DNA of 64,000 nt from Xanthomonas melonis (GTDB taxonomy: Bacteria; Pseudomonadota; Gammaproteobacteria; Xanthomonadales; Xanthomonadaceae). Location: positions 124,001 to 188,000 of the forward strand of contig NZ_JAJGQH010000007.1 of NCBI RefSeq assembly GCF_020783655.1, written 5' to 3'. This document shows positions 42,253 through 50,448 of this stretch, one piece after another; position 1 is the first letter of the stretch; the number at the start of each line of letters is the position of its first letter. The notes under the pieces are model-generated. The model was not told the DNA's origin. It worked only from the letters and a program-made list of their open reading frames with translations, and made no database searches. The position numbers and the translations under genes are program-made.

Positions 42253-44172
42253 TCACGCGCCCTCGATCAGCTCCATCCACGCCGCTTCGGCGGCAGCCAG
42301 CTGCTGCGCGGTGGCTTCGCGGTCGCGGCCGAGCACTGCCATCTTCTCGCTGTCGGCATAGTTGCCGGGATTGGCCAGTTCGCGGTCCAGCTCCGCCAGC
42401 GCCGCTTCCAGCTCGCCGACGCGCTTCTCGGCGCTGGCCAGCTTGTGCGGGTTGACCGCCTTTTTCGGCGGCAGCGGCTTGGTCGGCGGCGCTGGCGTCG
42501 GCGCAGCTTCGGCCATCTTCTGCTTGGTGCCCTGCGCGGCGGGGCGGCTGCGCAGCCACGCGGCGTATTCGTCTAGGTCGCCAGCGAACGGCTCCACCAC
42601 GCCATCGGCCACGCGCCAGAAACTGTCGCAGACCAGGCCGATCAGATGGCGGTCGTGCGAGACCATCACGATCGCCCCTTCGAAATCGCTCAGCGCTTCG
42701 GCCAGCGCTTCGCGCATTTCCAGGTCCAGGTGGTTGGTCGGTTCGTCGAGCAGTAAGACGTTGGGCTGCTGCCAGGCGATCAGCGCCAGCGCCAGACGCG
42801 CGCGCTCGCCGCCGGAGAAGCCGTCCACCACTTCGAAGGCGCGGTCGCCGGCGAAGTTCCATTTGCCCAGGAAATCGCGGAACGCCTGGTTGGCGCCATC
42901 CGGCGACAGCTCGCGGAAGTGGTCCATCGGCGACTGGCCTTCGTGCAGCGATTCCACCGTGTGCTGGGCGAAATAGCCGATGCGCAGGTCCGGGTGCGCG
43001 CTGCGCTCGCCCGCCAGCGGTGCCAGTTCGCCCACCAGCGTCTTGACCAGCGTGGACTTACCCGCGCCATTGGGCCCCAGCAAACCGATCCGGTCGCCCG
43101 CCTCCAGGCCGAAGCCGACGTCGTGCAGGATGACCGTGGCAGCGTCGCCCCCATCCGCCCTGCGGGCACCTTCCCCCGCACGCGGGGGAAGGGTTGCGGG
43201 CGCGGGATAGCCGGCTTCCACATGATTGAGCCGGATCAACGAAAACGGCAGCCGATTGGGTTGTGCGAACTGGATGCGGAACTCGCGCTCGGCGCGCACC
43301 GCCTCGGTGCCTGCGAGCTTGGCCAGGCGCTTCATCCGGCTCTGCGCCTGGGTCGCCTTGCTGGCCTGCGCCTTGAAGCGGTCGATGAAGCTCTGCAGGT
43401 GGGCGCGCTCGGCCTGTTCCTTTTCGTGGGCGATCTGCTGCTGACGCAGGTGTTCGATGCGCTGACGTTCGAAATCGGTATAGCCGCCGACGTACAGCTT
43501 GGCGCTGCCGCCATGCAGGTGCAGGGTATGGGTGGCCACGTTGTCCAGGAATTCGCGGTCGTGGCTGATCAGCAACAAGGTGCCCGGGTACTTGAGCAGC
43601 CACTGCTCCAGCCATAGCACCGCGTCCATGTCCAAATGGTTGGTGGGTTCGTCGAGCAACAGCAGATCACTGGGCATCATCAGTGCGCGCGCCAGGTTCA
43701 GGCGCACCCGCCAGCCGCCGGAGAACGAGGACACGGCGCGGTGGTGCGTATCGGCCGGGAAGCCCAGACCATGCAGCAACTTGCCGGCGCGCGCCTCGGC
43801 ATCGTAGGCGCCGATCTCGGCCATCTTCTGGTGCGCATTGGCCACCGCCTCCCAGTCCTCGCGGGCAGTGGCCTCGGCCTCTTCCTGCAACACCGCGGAC
43901 ACCTCGATATCCCCGCCCAGCACGAACGACAGCGCCGGGTCGGGCAGGGACGGGGTTTCCTGCGACACGCTGGCAGTGCGCACCTTGCCGGGCAGGTCGA
44001 CATCGCCCTTGTCGGCCTCCAGCTCGCCCTTCACCGCGGCGAACAGGCTCGATTTGCCGGTGCCGTTGCGGCCCACCACACCGACGCGGTAGCCGGCATG
44101 CATGGTCAGGTCGACGTTGGACAGCAGCAGACGCTCGCCGCGTCGCATGGAGAAGTTGCGCAGGGAAATCAT
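42253..44172 (-). CDS. ABC-F family ATPase (YheS/Uup type) carrying an in-frame palindromic insertion
   Basis: The 639-residue protein has two ABC domains in one chain without membrane segments, the ABC-F layout. Walker A motifs are GRNGTGKSSLFAAV and GPNGAGKSTLVKTL. ABC signatures are FSGGWRVRLNLARAL and FSGGERARLALAL, each followed by LLLDEPTNHLD. The linker is basic and coiled. ABC-F proteins act on ribosomes. At about residues 318-342, just before the second domain, the protein reads PAPATLPPRAGEGARRADGG. This is encoded by an 11-base-arm hairpin element (43142-43214). The second ABC domain around it is otherwise intact. The 44172 start matches the family N-terminus MISLRNFSMRRGERLL. Confidence 0.92.
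   Translation of the reverse strand: MISLRNFSMRRGERLLLSNVDLTMHAGYRVGVVGRNGTGKSSLFAAVKGELEADKGDVDLPGKVRTASVSQETPSLPDPALSFVLGGDIEVSAVLQEEAEATAREDWEAVANAHQKMAEIGAYDAEARAGKLLHGLGFPADTHHRAVSSFSGGWRVRLNLARALMMPSDLLLLDEPTNHLDMDAVLWLEQWLLKYPGTLLLISHDREFLDNVATHTLHLHGGSAKLYVGGYTDFERQRIEHLRQQQIAHEKEQAERAHLQSFIDRFKAQASKATQAQSRMKRLAKLAGTEAVRAEREFRIQFAQPNRLPFSLIRLNHVEAGYPAPATLPPRAGEGARRADGGDAATVILHDVGFGLEAGDRIGLLGPNGAGKSTLVKTLVGELAPLAGERSAHPDLRIGYFAQHTVESLHEGQSPMDHFRELSPDGANQAFRDFLGKWNFAGDRAFEVVDGFSGGERARLALALIAWQQPNVLLLDEPTNHLDLEMREALAEALSDFEGAIVMVSHDRHLIGLVCDSFWRVADGVVEPFAGDLDEYAAWLRSRPAAQGTKQKMAEAAPTPAPPTKPLPPKKAVNPHKLASAEKRVGELEAALAELDRELANPGNYADSEKMAVLGRDREATAQQLAAAEAAWMELIEGA
43142..43214. repeat. 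Palindromic element inside the ABC-F gene
   Basis: The centre is CCTTCCCCCGC-AC-GCGGGGGAAGG (43169-43192), perfect arms of 11 bases. It is flanked by CCATCCGCCCTGCGGGCA on the left and GGTTGCGGGCGCGGG on the right. It is read in frame without a stop and encodes about 24 residues between conserved strands of the second ATPase domain. Confidence 0.7.
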
Positions 44173-44351
44173 GGATGGACAGTCCGATAGAACGAAAAGG
44201 AATGAGCAGATGAGCAGCATTCCTGCGACGCCATTCTAGCGTTAACGAATAATTAGCGCCTTCAGGTTCGCTGCCGACCTCTTCGCCCGCCCGCGACCGC
44301 CAGCCGCCTAGTCTTGCCTGGTCCTGTCCGGACCCACGTTTCGGAGTTGTC

Positions 44352-46736
44352 ATGAACGCCCCCCTGTCTTCGCTGGCGACCGCCGTGGTCGCTGCACTGC
44401 TTGCCGCTCCCGCCCTGGCCCAGACCGCTGCACCGGCGACCGCCCCGGCCAACACCCTGGATACGGTGATCGTCACCGGCACCCGGGTGTCGGACCGTAC
44501 CGTGGCCGAGTCGCAGTCGCCGATCGACATCATCAGCGCCGAATCGCTGCAGGCGACCGGCACCCCGGAGCTGGCCACCGCGCTGGCGCGCGCCCTGCCC
44601 TCGCTGAACTTCCCGCGCCCGGCGCTGAGCGACGGCACCAGCGCGATCCGCCCCGCCCAGTTGCGCGGGCTGTCGCCGGACCAGGTGCTGGTGCTGGTCA
44701 ACGGCAAGCGCCGCCACACCTCCTCGCTGCTCAACCTCAACGGCACCATCGGCCGCGGCGCCGCCGCGGTGGATCTGAACACCATCCCGGTCGCGGCGAT
44801 CGCACGGGTGGAAGTGCTGCGCGACGGCGCCTCGGCGCAGTACGGCTCCGATGCCATCGCCGGCGTCGTCAACATCGTGCTCAAGGGCGCGGAAAAGGGC
44901 GGCAGCCTGCAGGCCGGCTTCGGTCAGTATTCGGCGGGCGACGGCAGCAACTACGAGCTGTCCGGCGACACCGGCGTGGCCTATGGCGGCGACCGCGGCT
45001 GGCTGCACGTGGCCGCCCAGCTCAACCAGCAGGACCCCACCGACCGCGCACGCGGCTACGCCGGCGCGCCCAGCGTCTCGCAACCGGCGGTCGGCCAGAA
45101 GGCGTTCAAGATCGGCGACCCCGACGTCAATGCGCAGGCCGCATCGCTCAATACCGAATACCAGTTCGGCGATGCCGTCACCGGCTATGCCTTCGCTACC
45201 GCCAGCAACCGCGACATCACCTCGTTCGCGTTCTTCCGCGCGCCGGGCAGCAGCCAGAACATCCGCTCGATCTATCCGCAGGGCTTCCTGCCGGAGATCC
45301 AGAGCTACGCCAAGGACCGTTCGCTGGTGGCCGGCGTGCGCGGCTCCACCGCTGGCGGTTGGGACTGGGATGCCAGCTACAACTACGGCTACAACCGCAT
45401 CGATTTCCATACCCGCAACACGCTCAACGTGAGCCTGGGGCCGACCTCGCCCACGTCGTTCTATGACGGCGCGCTGGAGACCACGCAGAACATCGTCAAC
45501 CTGGACCTCAAGCGCGGGTTCGACTGGGGCCTGGCCTATCCGGTCACCGTGGCCTTCGGCGCCGAGTACCGCAACGAAAAGTGGAACCAGTCGCCGGGCG
45601 AAGTGGGCTCGTATTTCCAGGCGGGCACCCTGGCCGGCGGCGCGCAGGGCTTCGGCGGATTCGCACCCAGCGTGTCCGGGCGGTATTCGCGCGACAGCTA
45701 CGCGTTGTACGCCGACATCGAAGCCGATTTCACCGACAAGTTCTCCGCCGGCCTGGCCGGGCGCTATGAGGACTACAGCGATTTCGGCAGCCAGGCCTCG
45801 GGCAAGGCGTCGGCGCGCTACGCGTTCACCGACAGGATCGCGCTGCGCGGCACGGTGTCGTCGGGCTTCCGCGCGCCGTCGCTGGCGCAGCAGTATTTCC
45901 AGTCCACCAGCACCACCTTCCTGGCCGGCAACCCGAATCCGTTCGAGATCCGCACCTTCCCGGCCGATAGCGCCGTCGCGCGCGCCTTCGGTGCAGAACC
46001 ACTGGATGCGGAAACCTCGCTGTCCTACAGCCTGGGCCTGGTGCTGCAGCCCACCGATGCGCTCTACCTCACCGTGGATGCGTACCAGATCGATGTGGAC
46101 GACCGTATCGTGCTGTCGTCCAACCTCACCGGCACCGGCGTGCGCACGCTGCTGGAATCGCAGGGCATCTTCGGCATCAACGGCGGGCGCTACTTCACCA
46201 ATGCGGTGGATACGCGCACGCGCGGCGTGGACGTGGTGGGCAGCTACCGCTGGCAGCTGGCCGCCAGCAGCGTGGACCTGACCGCCGGCTACAACTATTC
46301 GGAAACCGAAGTGCGCAGCGTGGCGGCCAATCCGGCCGCGCTGTCGGCCAACGGGCTGAGTTTGGAACGCATCGACCGCACCGAGCGTGGCCGCATCGAA
46401 GAAGGCTTCCCGCGCGACAAGTTCCTGCTCAATGGCAGCTGGAATTCCGAGCACTGGACGCTGGCCCTGGGCGCCACCCGTTACGGCAAGTACAGCACCC
46501 GCCCGGCCGCGGCGATCAACGACCAGACCTTCGGCGCCAAGTGGGTGGTGGATGCCTCGGCCAGCTACAAGGTGGATCGCTGGACGCTGACGCTGGGCGC
46601 AGACAACGTCCTGGACGAATACCCGGACGAGAACAACTTCGCCAACTCCACCAGCGGGCAGTTTCCGTACAGCAACCTGTCGCCATTCGGCTTCAATGGC
46701 GCTTACGTGTACGGGCGCATCAACTACCGCTGGTAA
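44352..46736 (+). CDS. TonB-dependent receptor, first of three paralogues
   Basis: The 794-residue receptor has a signal peptide (MNAPLSSLATAVVAALLAAPALAQ) and a TonB-box-like LDTVIVTGTRVSDRTV. The plug includes LPSLNFPRPALSD and LRGLSPDQVLVLVNGKRRH, and the beta-barrel ends in INYRW. The N-terminal half is strikingly similar to the receptors at 47732 and 50449, so the three arose by duplication. The substrate is unknown; there is no siderophore enzyme or sugar-catabolic gene alongside. The start is preceded by CGGAGTTGTC, shared with the second paralogue. CGTTAACG at 44240-44247 is a short palindrome upstream. Confidence 0.87.
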   Translation: MNAPLSSLATAVVAALLAAPALAQTAAPATAPANTLDTVIVTGTRVSDRTVAESQSPIDIISAESLQATGTPELATALARALPSLNFPRPALSDGTSAIRPAQLRGLSPDQVLVLVNGKRRHTSSLLNLNGTIGRGAAAVDLNTIPVAAIARVEVLRDGASAQYGSDAIAGVVNIVLKGAEKGGSLQAGFGQYSAGDGSNYELSGDTGVAYGGDRGWLHVAAQLNQQDPTDRARGYAGAPSVSQPAVGQKAFKIGDPDVNAQAASLNTEYQFGDAVTGYAFATASNRDITSFAFFRAPGSSQNIRSIYPQGFLPEIQSYAKDRSLVAGVRGSTAGGWDWDASYNYGYNRIDFHTRNTLNVSLGPTSPTSFYDGALETTQNIVNLDLKRGFDWGLAYPVTVAFGAEYRNEKWNQSPGEVGSYFQAGTLAGGAQGFGGFAPSVSGRYSRDSYALYADIEADFTDKFSAGLAGRYEDYSDFGSQASGKASARYAFTDRIALRGTVSSGFRAPSLAQQYFQSTSTTFLAGNPNPFEIRTFPADSAVARAFGAEPLDAETSLSYSLGLVLQPTDALYLTVDAYQIDVDDRIVLSSNLTGTGVRTLLESQGIFGINGGRYFTNAVDTRTRGVDVVGSYRWQLAASSVDLTAGYNYSETEVRSVAANPAALSANGLSLERIDRTERGRIEEGFPRDKFLLNGSWNSEHWTLALGATRYGKYSTRPAAAINDQTFGAKWVVDASASYKVDRWTLTLGADNVLDEYPDENNFANSTSGQFPYSNLSPFGFNGAYVYGRINYRW

Positions 46737-47031
46737 GCACGGCAGGAGTGCGCGAGCACCGCTCGTCCGGCTGACGCGCGGTGGCTTTCAGCCAGTGCGA
46801 GTGAGCGTTCCTGCACTGGTATCGCCCATCGCCCCATCGCCCCGGCTTGCTCCCGGGGCGATGGCGTTGGCCACTGTCTGGACACCGCCTGCCACCGGCG
46901 GACGCAGCGGCCGGCGTCATGCGCCGGGCTCGCTTGGCCTCGACTCCCGGCCACGACGCAGCGCGGCCCATGACGGTGCCACGGCGTGGCCCGTGCTATG
47001 ACGCAGTTCCTGTCGTTGCCGGAGCATGCCC

Positions 47032-47457
47032 ATGGAAGCATCGCAGTTGCGTCGTGGCCGCCTGATCGATCATCTGCATCTGGTGGTGCAGGACCTGTCC
47101 GCAAGCCGGCGCTTCTATCAGGCCGTGCTCGACGTCCTCGGCGTACCGATCGGAGGCGAAGGCGAAGGATTCTTCTGGGCCGACGAACTATTCGTCTCCG
47201 ATCGCCACACCGTGGCACAGGGTGTGCTGACCGGCCGTCATCACCTGGCGTTCCAGGCCCGCGACGTGGCCATGGTGCATGCCTTTCATGACATCGCACT
47301 GGCGCACGGTGGCCGCGACAACGGAGCACCGGGCCTGCGCCCCTATCACCCGAGCTACTACGCCGCGTTCGTGCTCGATCCCGATGGCAACAATATCGAA
47401 GCCGTCTTCCACGGACCTGCGCAACGAAGCGCAGATGCGGTGCAGATCACATTCTGA
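47032..47457 (+). CDS. VOC-family (glyoxalase/dioxygenase fold) protein
   Basis: The 141-residue protein has the vicinal-oxygen-chelate fold. The first metal His is in IDHLHLVVQDLSASRRFYQAVL, a second likely ligand is in RHHLAFQA, and the terminal Glu is in DPDGNNIEAVFHG. The overall pattern matches many glyoxalase-like proteins of undefined substrate. GGAG at 47021-47024 sets the ATG at 47032 rather than the one at 47026. It lies between two TBDR genes, but its role with them is unclear; it may detoxify or modify a small molecule. Confidence 0.85.
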   Translation: MEASQLRRGRLIDHLHLVVQDLSASRRFYQAVLDVLGVPIGGEGEGFFWADELFVSDRHTVAQGVLTGRHHLAFQARDVAMVHAFHDIALAHGGRDNGAPGLRPYHPSYYAAFVLDPDGNNIEAVFHGPAQRSADAVQITF

Positions 47458-47555
47458 ACCGAACTTTCATAACTGGTATCGATGTCCAAAATGGGGCGCC
47501 CACAAGCCTTGCGTGGGCACGGGAAGTGCAATCAGCGCCTCATTTTGGTGCACGA

Positions 47556-47569
47556 TGACAACGTTGACA
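47556..47569. promoter_or_regulatory. LacI-type operator-like sequence upstream of TBDR 2
   Basis: TGACAACGTTGACA fits the TGACA-N-CG-N-TGTCA pattern at 13 of 14 positions; the right arm has GACA instead of GTCA. It lies 162 bases before the TBDR start. With the glucokinase site it suggests the same or a related repressor, but one site of this size can occur by chance. Confidence 0.35.
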
Positions 47570-47731
47570 CCAACACATCGTCGATGACGATCGCATGCGT
47601 GATGTAACCAAAATTTGACATGCGGTTACGCGTGGTTAATGGTTGAGAACGCACCGCAGCTGCCGCAACGGACGCGGCCTGGGAGGGGGCCCACTGCGCT
47701 GCATCCGTTCCCCACTCGGAGTTGTCACCGC

Positions 47732-50119
47732 ATGAATTGCACGTCCAGTCCACTTGCAGTCGCTGTCGCCGTTGCTCTGACGTTTTCCGCCCCACATGCA
47801 GTCGCGCAGTCGCAGGCTCCGGCCCAGAAGACGCTCGACACGCTGATCGTCACCGGCACACGCGTGGCCGACCGCACGGTGGCCGAATCGGCATCGCCGA
47901 TCGACATCATTTCGCCCCAGGCACTGGAATCCACGGGTACCACCGAGCTGGCGACTGCGCTGTCGCGCGCGATTCCTTCGCTGAACTTTCCTCGCCCCGC
48001 CATTTCCGACGGCTCGGATGCCGTGCGTCCGGCGCAGCTGCGCGGCCTGTCGCCCGACCAGGTCTTGGTGTTGGTCAACGGCAAGCGCTATCACACCACC
48101 GCACTGATCAATCTCAACGACACCCAGGGGCGCGGTTCTTCGCCAGCCGATCTCAACACCATCCCGATCGCTGCCGTGGAGCGCATCGAAGTGCTGCGCG
48201 ACGGCGCCTCGGCGCAGTACGGCTCGGATGCGATCGCCGGCGTGATCAACGTGGTCCTCAAGGGCAGCGGCGAGGGCGGCAGCCTCAATGGCCGCTATGG
48301 CAAGTACAGCGCCGGCGATGGCGAGCAGTATCAGCTGTCCGGCGACGCCGGTTTCAGCTTCGCCGGCACCGGCAAGGTGCACCTGGCCGCGCAGGCCGGG
48401 CATTCGGACCAGACCAATCGCGCCTTGCCGTTCCAGGGCCGCGTGGAGCAGCGCTACGGCGACCCGGAGATCGACCAGGGCGCAGTGTCGTTCAACGGCG
48501 AATACAGCCCCACCGAATACCTGACCTTCTACTCGTTCGGCATGCTCAGCCGGCGCGAAGTGCTCTCCAACGGCTATTTCCGTTTTGCCGGCGATAACCG
48601 CAACCGTCCGCAGATCTATCCGGACGGCTTCCTGCCGCAGATCTACAACGTCACCAAGGACGTGTCCTGGGTGGGCGGCCTGAAGACGTCCACCGAAGGC
48701 GGCCTGAACATCGACCTGAGCTACAACTACGGCCAGAACAATCTCACCTTCGACGTACGCAACAGCTTGAACAACAGCTTAGGGCTGGCCAGCCCCACCG
48801 ACTTCCACGCCGGTACGCTGGAAGTGACGCAGAACGTGCTCAATGCCGACTTCACCAAGACGCTGGACTGGGGCCTGGCCTATCCGGTCACGCTGGCCTT
48901 CGGCGCGGAATGGCGCGGCGAGAAGTTCAACCAGTCGCCGGGCGATGCGGCGTCTTCGGCCAACGGCGGCATTCCCTCCGCGGCCGGCACGCTGATCCCG
49001 GGCGCGCAGGTATTCCCCGGCTTCAAACTCTCCGACGCCGGCTACTACGACCGCAACAGCCACTCGGCCTACATCGACCTGGAAGCGGACCTGACCGAGA
49101 AGCTGTCGGCGGGCCTGGCCGGGCGCTACGAGAAGTACAGCGACTTCGGCGACACCGCCACCGGCAAGCTGTCGCTGCGTTATGCCTTCAGCCCCAAGGT
49201 GGCGCTGCGTGCAACGGTCTCCACCGGCTTCCGTGCGCCGTCGCTGCAGCAGCAGAACTTCCAGTCGATCGCCACGCAGTTCCTCAACGTGGCCCAGCCC
49301 AACGGCACGGTGACGGCGATTCCGTTCGAGATCGGCACCTTCCGCACCGACAACCCGGCCGCGATCGCGCTCGGTGCGGAACCACTGCGGGCCGAGGAGT
49401 CCAACAACTACGGGCTGGGCGTGGTGCTGCAGCCGGTGGACAATCTGTACATCACCGTCGATGCCTACCGCATCGATATCGACGACCGCATCGTGCTGTC
49501 GGAGAACCTCACCTCCACTGCCGCACGCAACTACCTGCAGGCCAACGGCTTCCCCGGCATCGGTGGCGGGCGCTATTTCACCAATGCGGTGGATACCAAG
49601 ACCCAGGGTGTGGATGCGGTGGGCACCTACCGCTGGAATCTGGACGGCAGCAGCGCCGAACTGACCACCGGCTACAACTACAACAAGACCGAGATCGAAC
49701 GCATCGCCGCCAATCCCGCCGCGCTGGAGGCGATCGATCCGGGTGCGGTCCGCATCGGCCGCGCAGAACTGGGCCGTATCACCGAAGGCACGCCGCGCGA
49801 CAAGTTCTTCCTGGGCGGCACCTGGTCGCCGGGCAACTGGTCCTTCACCGGTACCGCCACGCGCTGGGGCGAGTTCACCACCTTCGGCACCAATGCGGGC
49901 AGCGACCAGACCTATGCGGCCAAGTGGACGCTGGATCTGGCCGCGTCCTACCGGCTGGGTGCATGGAACTTCACCGTCGGCGGCGACAACGTGCTCAACG
50001 AATATCCCGATCGCCAGCAGGCCGGCCTGGGCACGCGCAACTACCTGCCTTACAGCAGCGCCTCGCCGTTCGGCTTCAACGGCGCGCTGGTGTACGCCAA
50101 CGTGAACTACAAGTGGTAA
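47732..50119 (+). CDS. TonB-dependent receptor, second of three paralogues
   Basis: The 795-residue receptor has a signal peptide (MNCTSSPLAVAVAVALTF to AVAQ), a TonB-box-like LDTLIVTGTRVADRTV, a plug with LPSLNF-type segment PSLNFPRPAISD and LRGLSPDQVLVLVNGKRYH, and a barrel ending VNYKW. It is close to the first and third copies over the plug and much of the barrel. CGGAGTTGTCA just upstream is shared with copy 1, so the duplication included the leader. The start at 47732 is set by the signal peptide; the open frame extends upstream for 39 more codons. Confidence 0.87.
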   Translation: MNCTSSPLAVAVAVALTFSAPHAVAQSQAPAQKTLDTLIVTGTRVADRTVAESASPIDIISPQALESTGTTELATALSRAIPSLNFPRPAISDGSDAVRPAQLRGLSPDQVLVLVNGKRYHTTALINLNDTQGRGSSPADLNTIPIAAVERIEVLRDGASAQYGSDAIAGVINVVLKGSGEGGSLNGRYGKYSAGDGEQYQLSGDAGFSFAGTGKVHLAAQAGHSDQTNRALPFQGRVEQRYGDPEIDQGAVSFNGEYSPTEYLTFYSFGMLSRREVLSNGYFRFAGDNRNRPQIYPDGFLPQIYNVTKDVSWVGGLKTSTEGGLNIDLSYNYGQNNLTFDVRNSLNNSLGLASPTDFHAGTLEVTQNVLNADFTKTLDWGLAYPVTLAFGAEWRGEKFNQSPGDAASSANGGIPSAAGTLIPGAQVFPGFKLSDAGYYDRNSHSAYIDLEADLTEKLSAGLAGRYEKYSDFGDTATGKLSLRYAFSPKVALRATVSTGFRAPSLQQQNFQSIATQFLNVAQPNGTVTAIPFEIGTFRTDNPAAIALGAEPLRAEESNNYGLGVVLQPVDNLYITVDAYRIDIDDRIVLSENLTSTAARNYLQANGFPGIGGGRYFTNAVDTKTQGVDAVGTYRWNLDGSSAELTTGYNYNKTEIERIAANPAALEAIDPGAVRIGRAELGRITEGTPRDKFFLGGTWSPGNWSFTGTATRWGEFTTFGTNAGSDQTYAAKWTLDLAASYRLGAWNFTVGGDNVLNEYPDRQQAGLGTRNYLPYSSASPFGFNGALVYANVNYKW

Positions 50120-50448
50120 GTCACCTGCGCCGGTCGGCAGCGACCGGCGCAGGCAGGTTGCGGCAACGCATCAGTACGCCCTGACGACGTCAGGTTCTTC
50201 TGGCTGCTCGCGCACCTGCGCGGGCCTGCCTGACCGAGTCGTGGTTGCACCGCTTCAGCACGGATGCGCTCAGCAAAACGCGCAAGGCGCCACATCGCGC
50301 CTTGCCGATTGCTGTCATCTTCGCGCACGCCGCTTCCGCAGCTGGAAGCGTGCCGCGCAGGCAAGACCATACCCACCCGCAGTCACATTCCCCCGGCATT
50401 CCGCTGCTTCGTCGCTGCGTCCATCAGCCCCTTCGAGCCTTGATTCCC
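50120..50448. other. Gap between TBDR 2 and TBDR 3
   Basis: It contains the perfect hairpin at 50124-50153 (listed) and otherwise no gene. No operator like that upstream of TBDR 2 is seen. A ribosome binding site for TBDR 3 is not obvious. Confidence 0.5.
50124..50153 (+). terminator. Perfect 13-base-arm hairpin after TBDR 2
   Basis: CCTGCGCCGGTCG-GCAG-CGACCGGCGCAGG starts five bases after the stop codon. The stem is fully paired and GC-rich. No T-run follows, so it may stabilise the 3' end or terminate with Rho. Confidence 0.5.
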
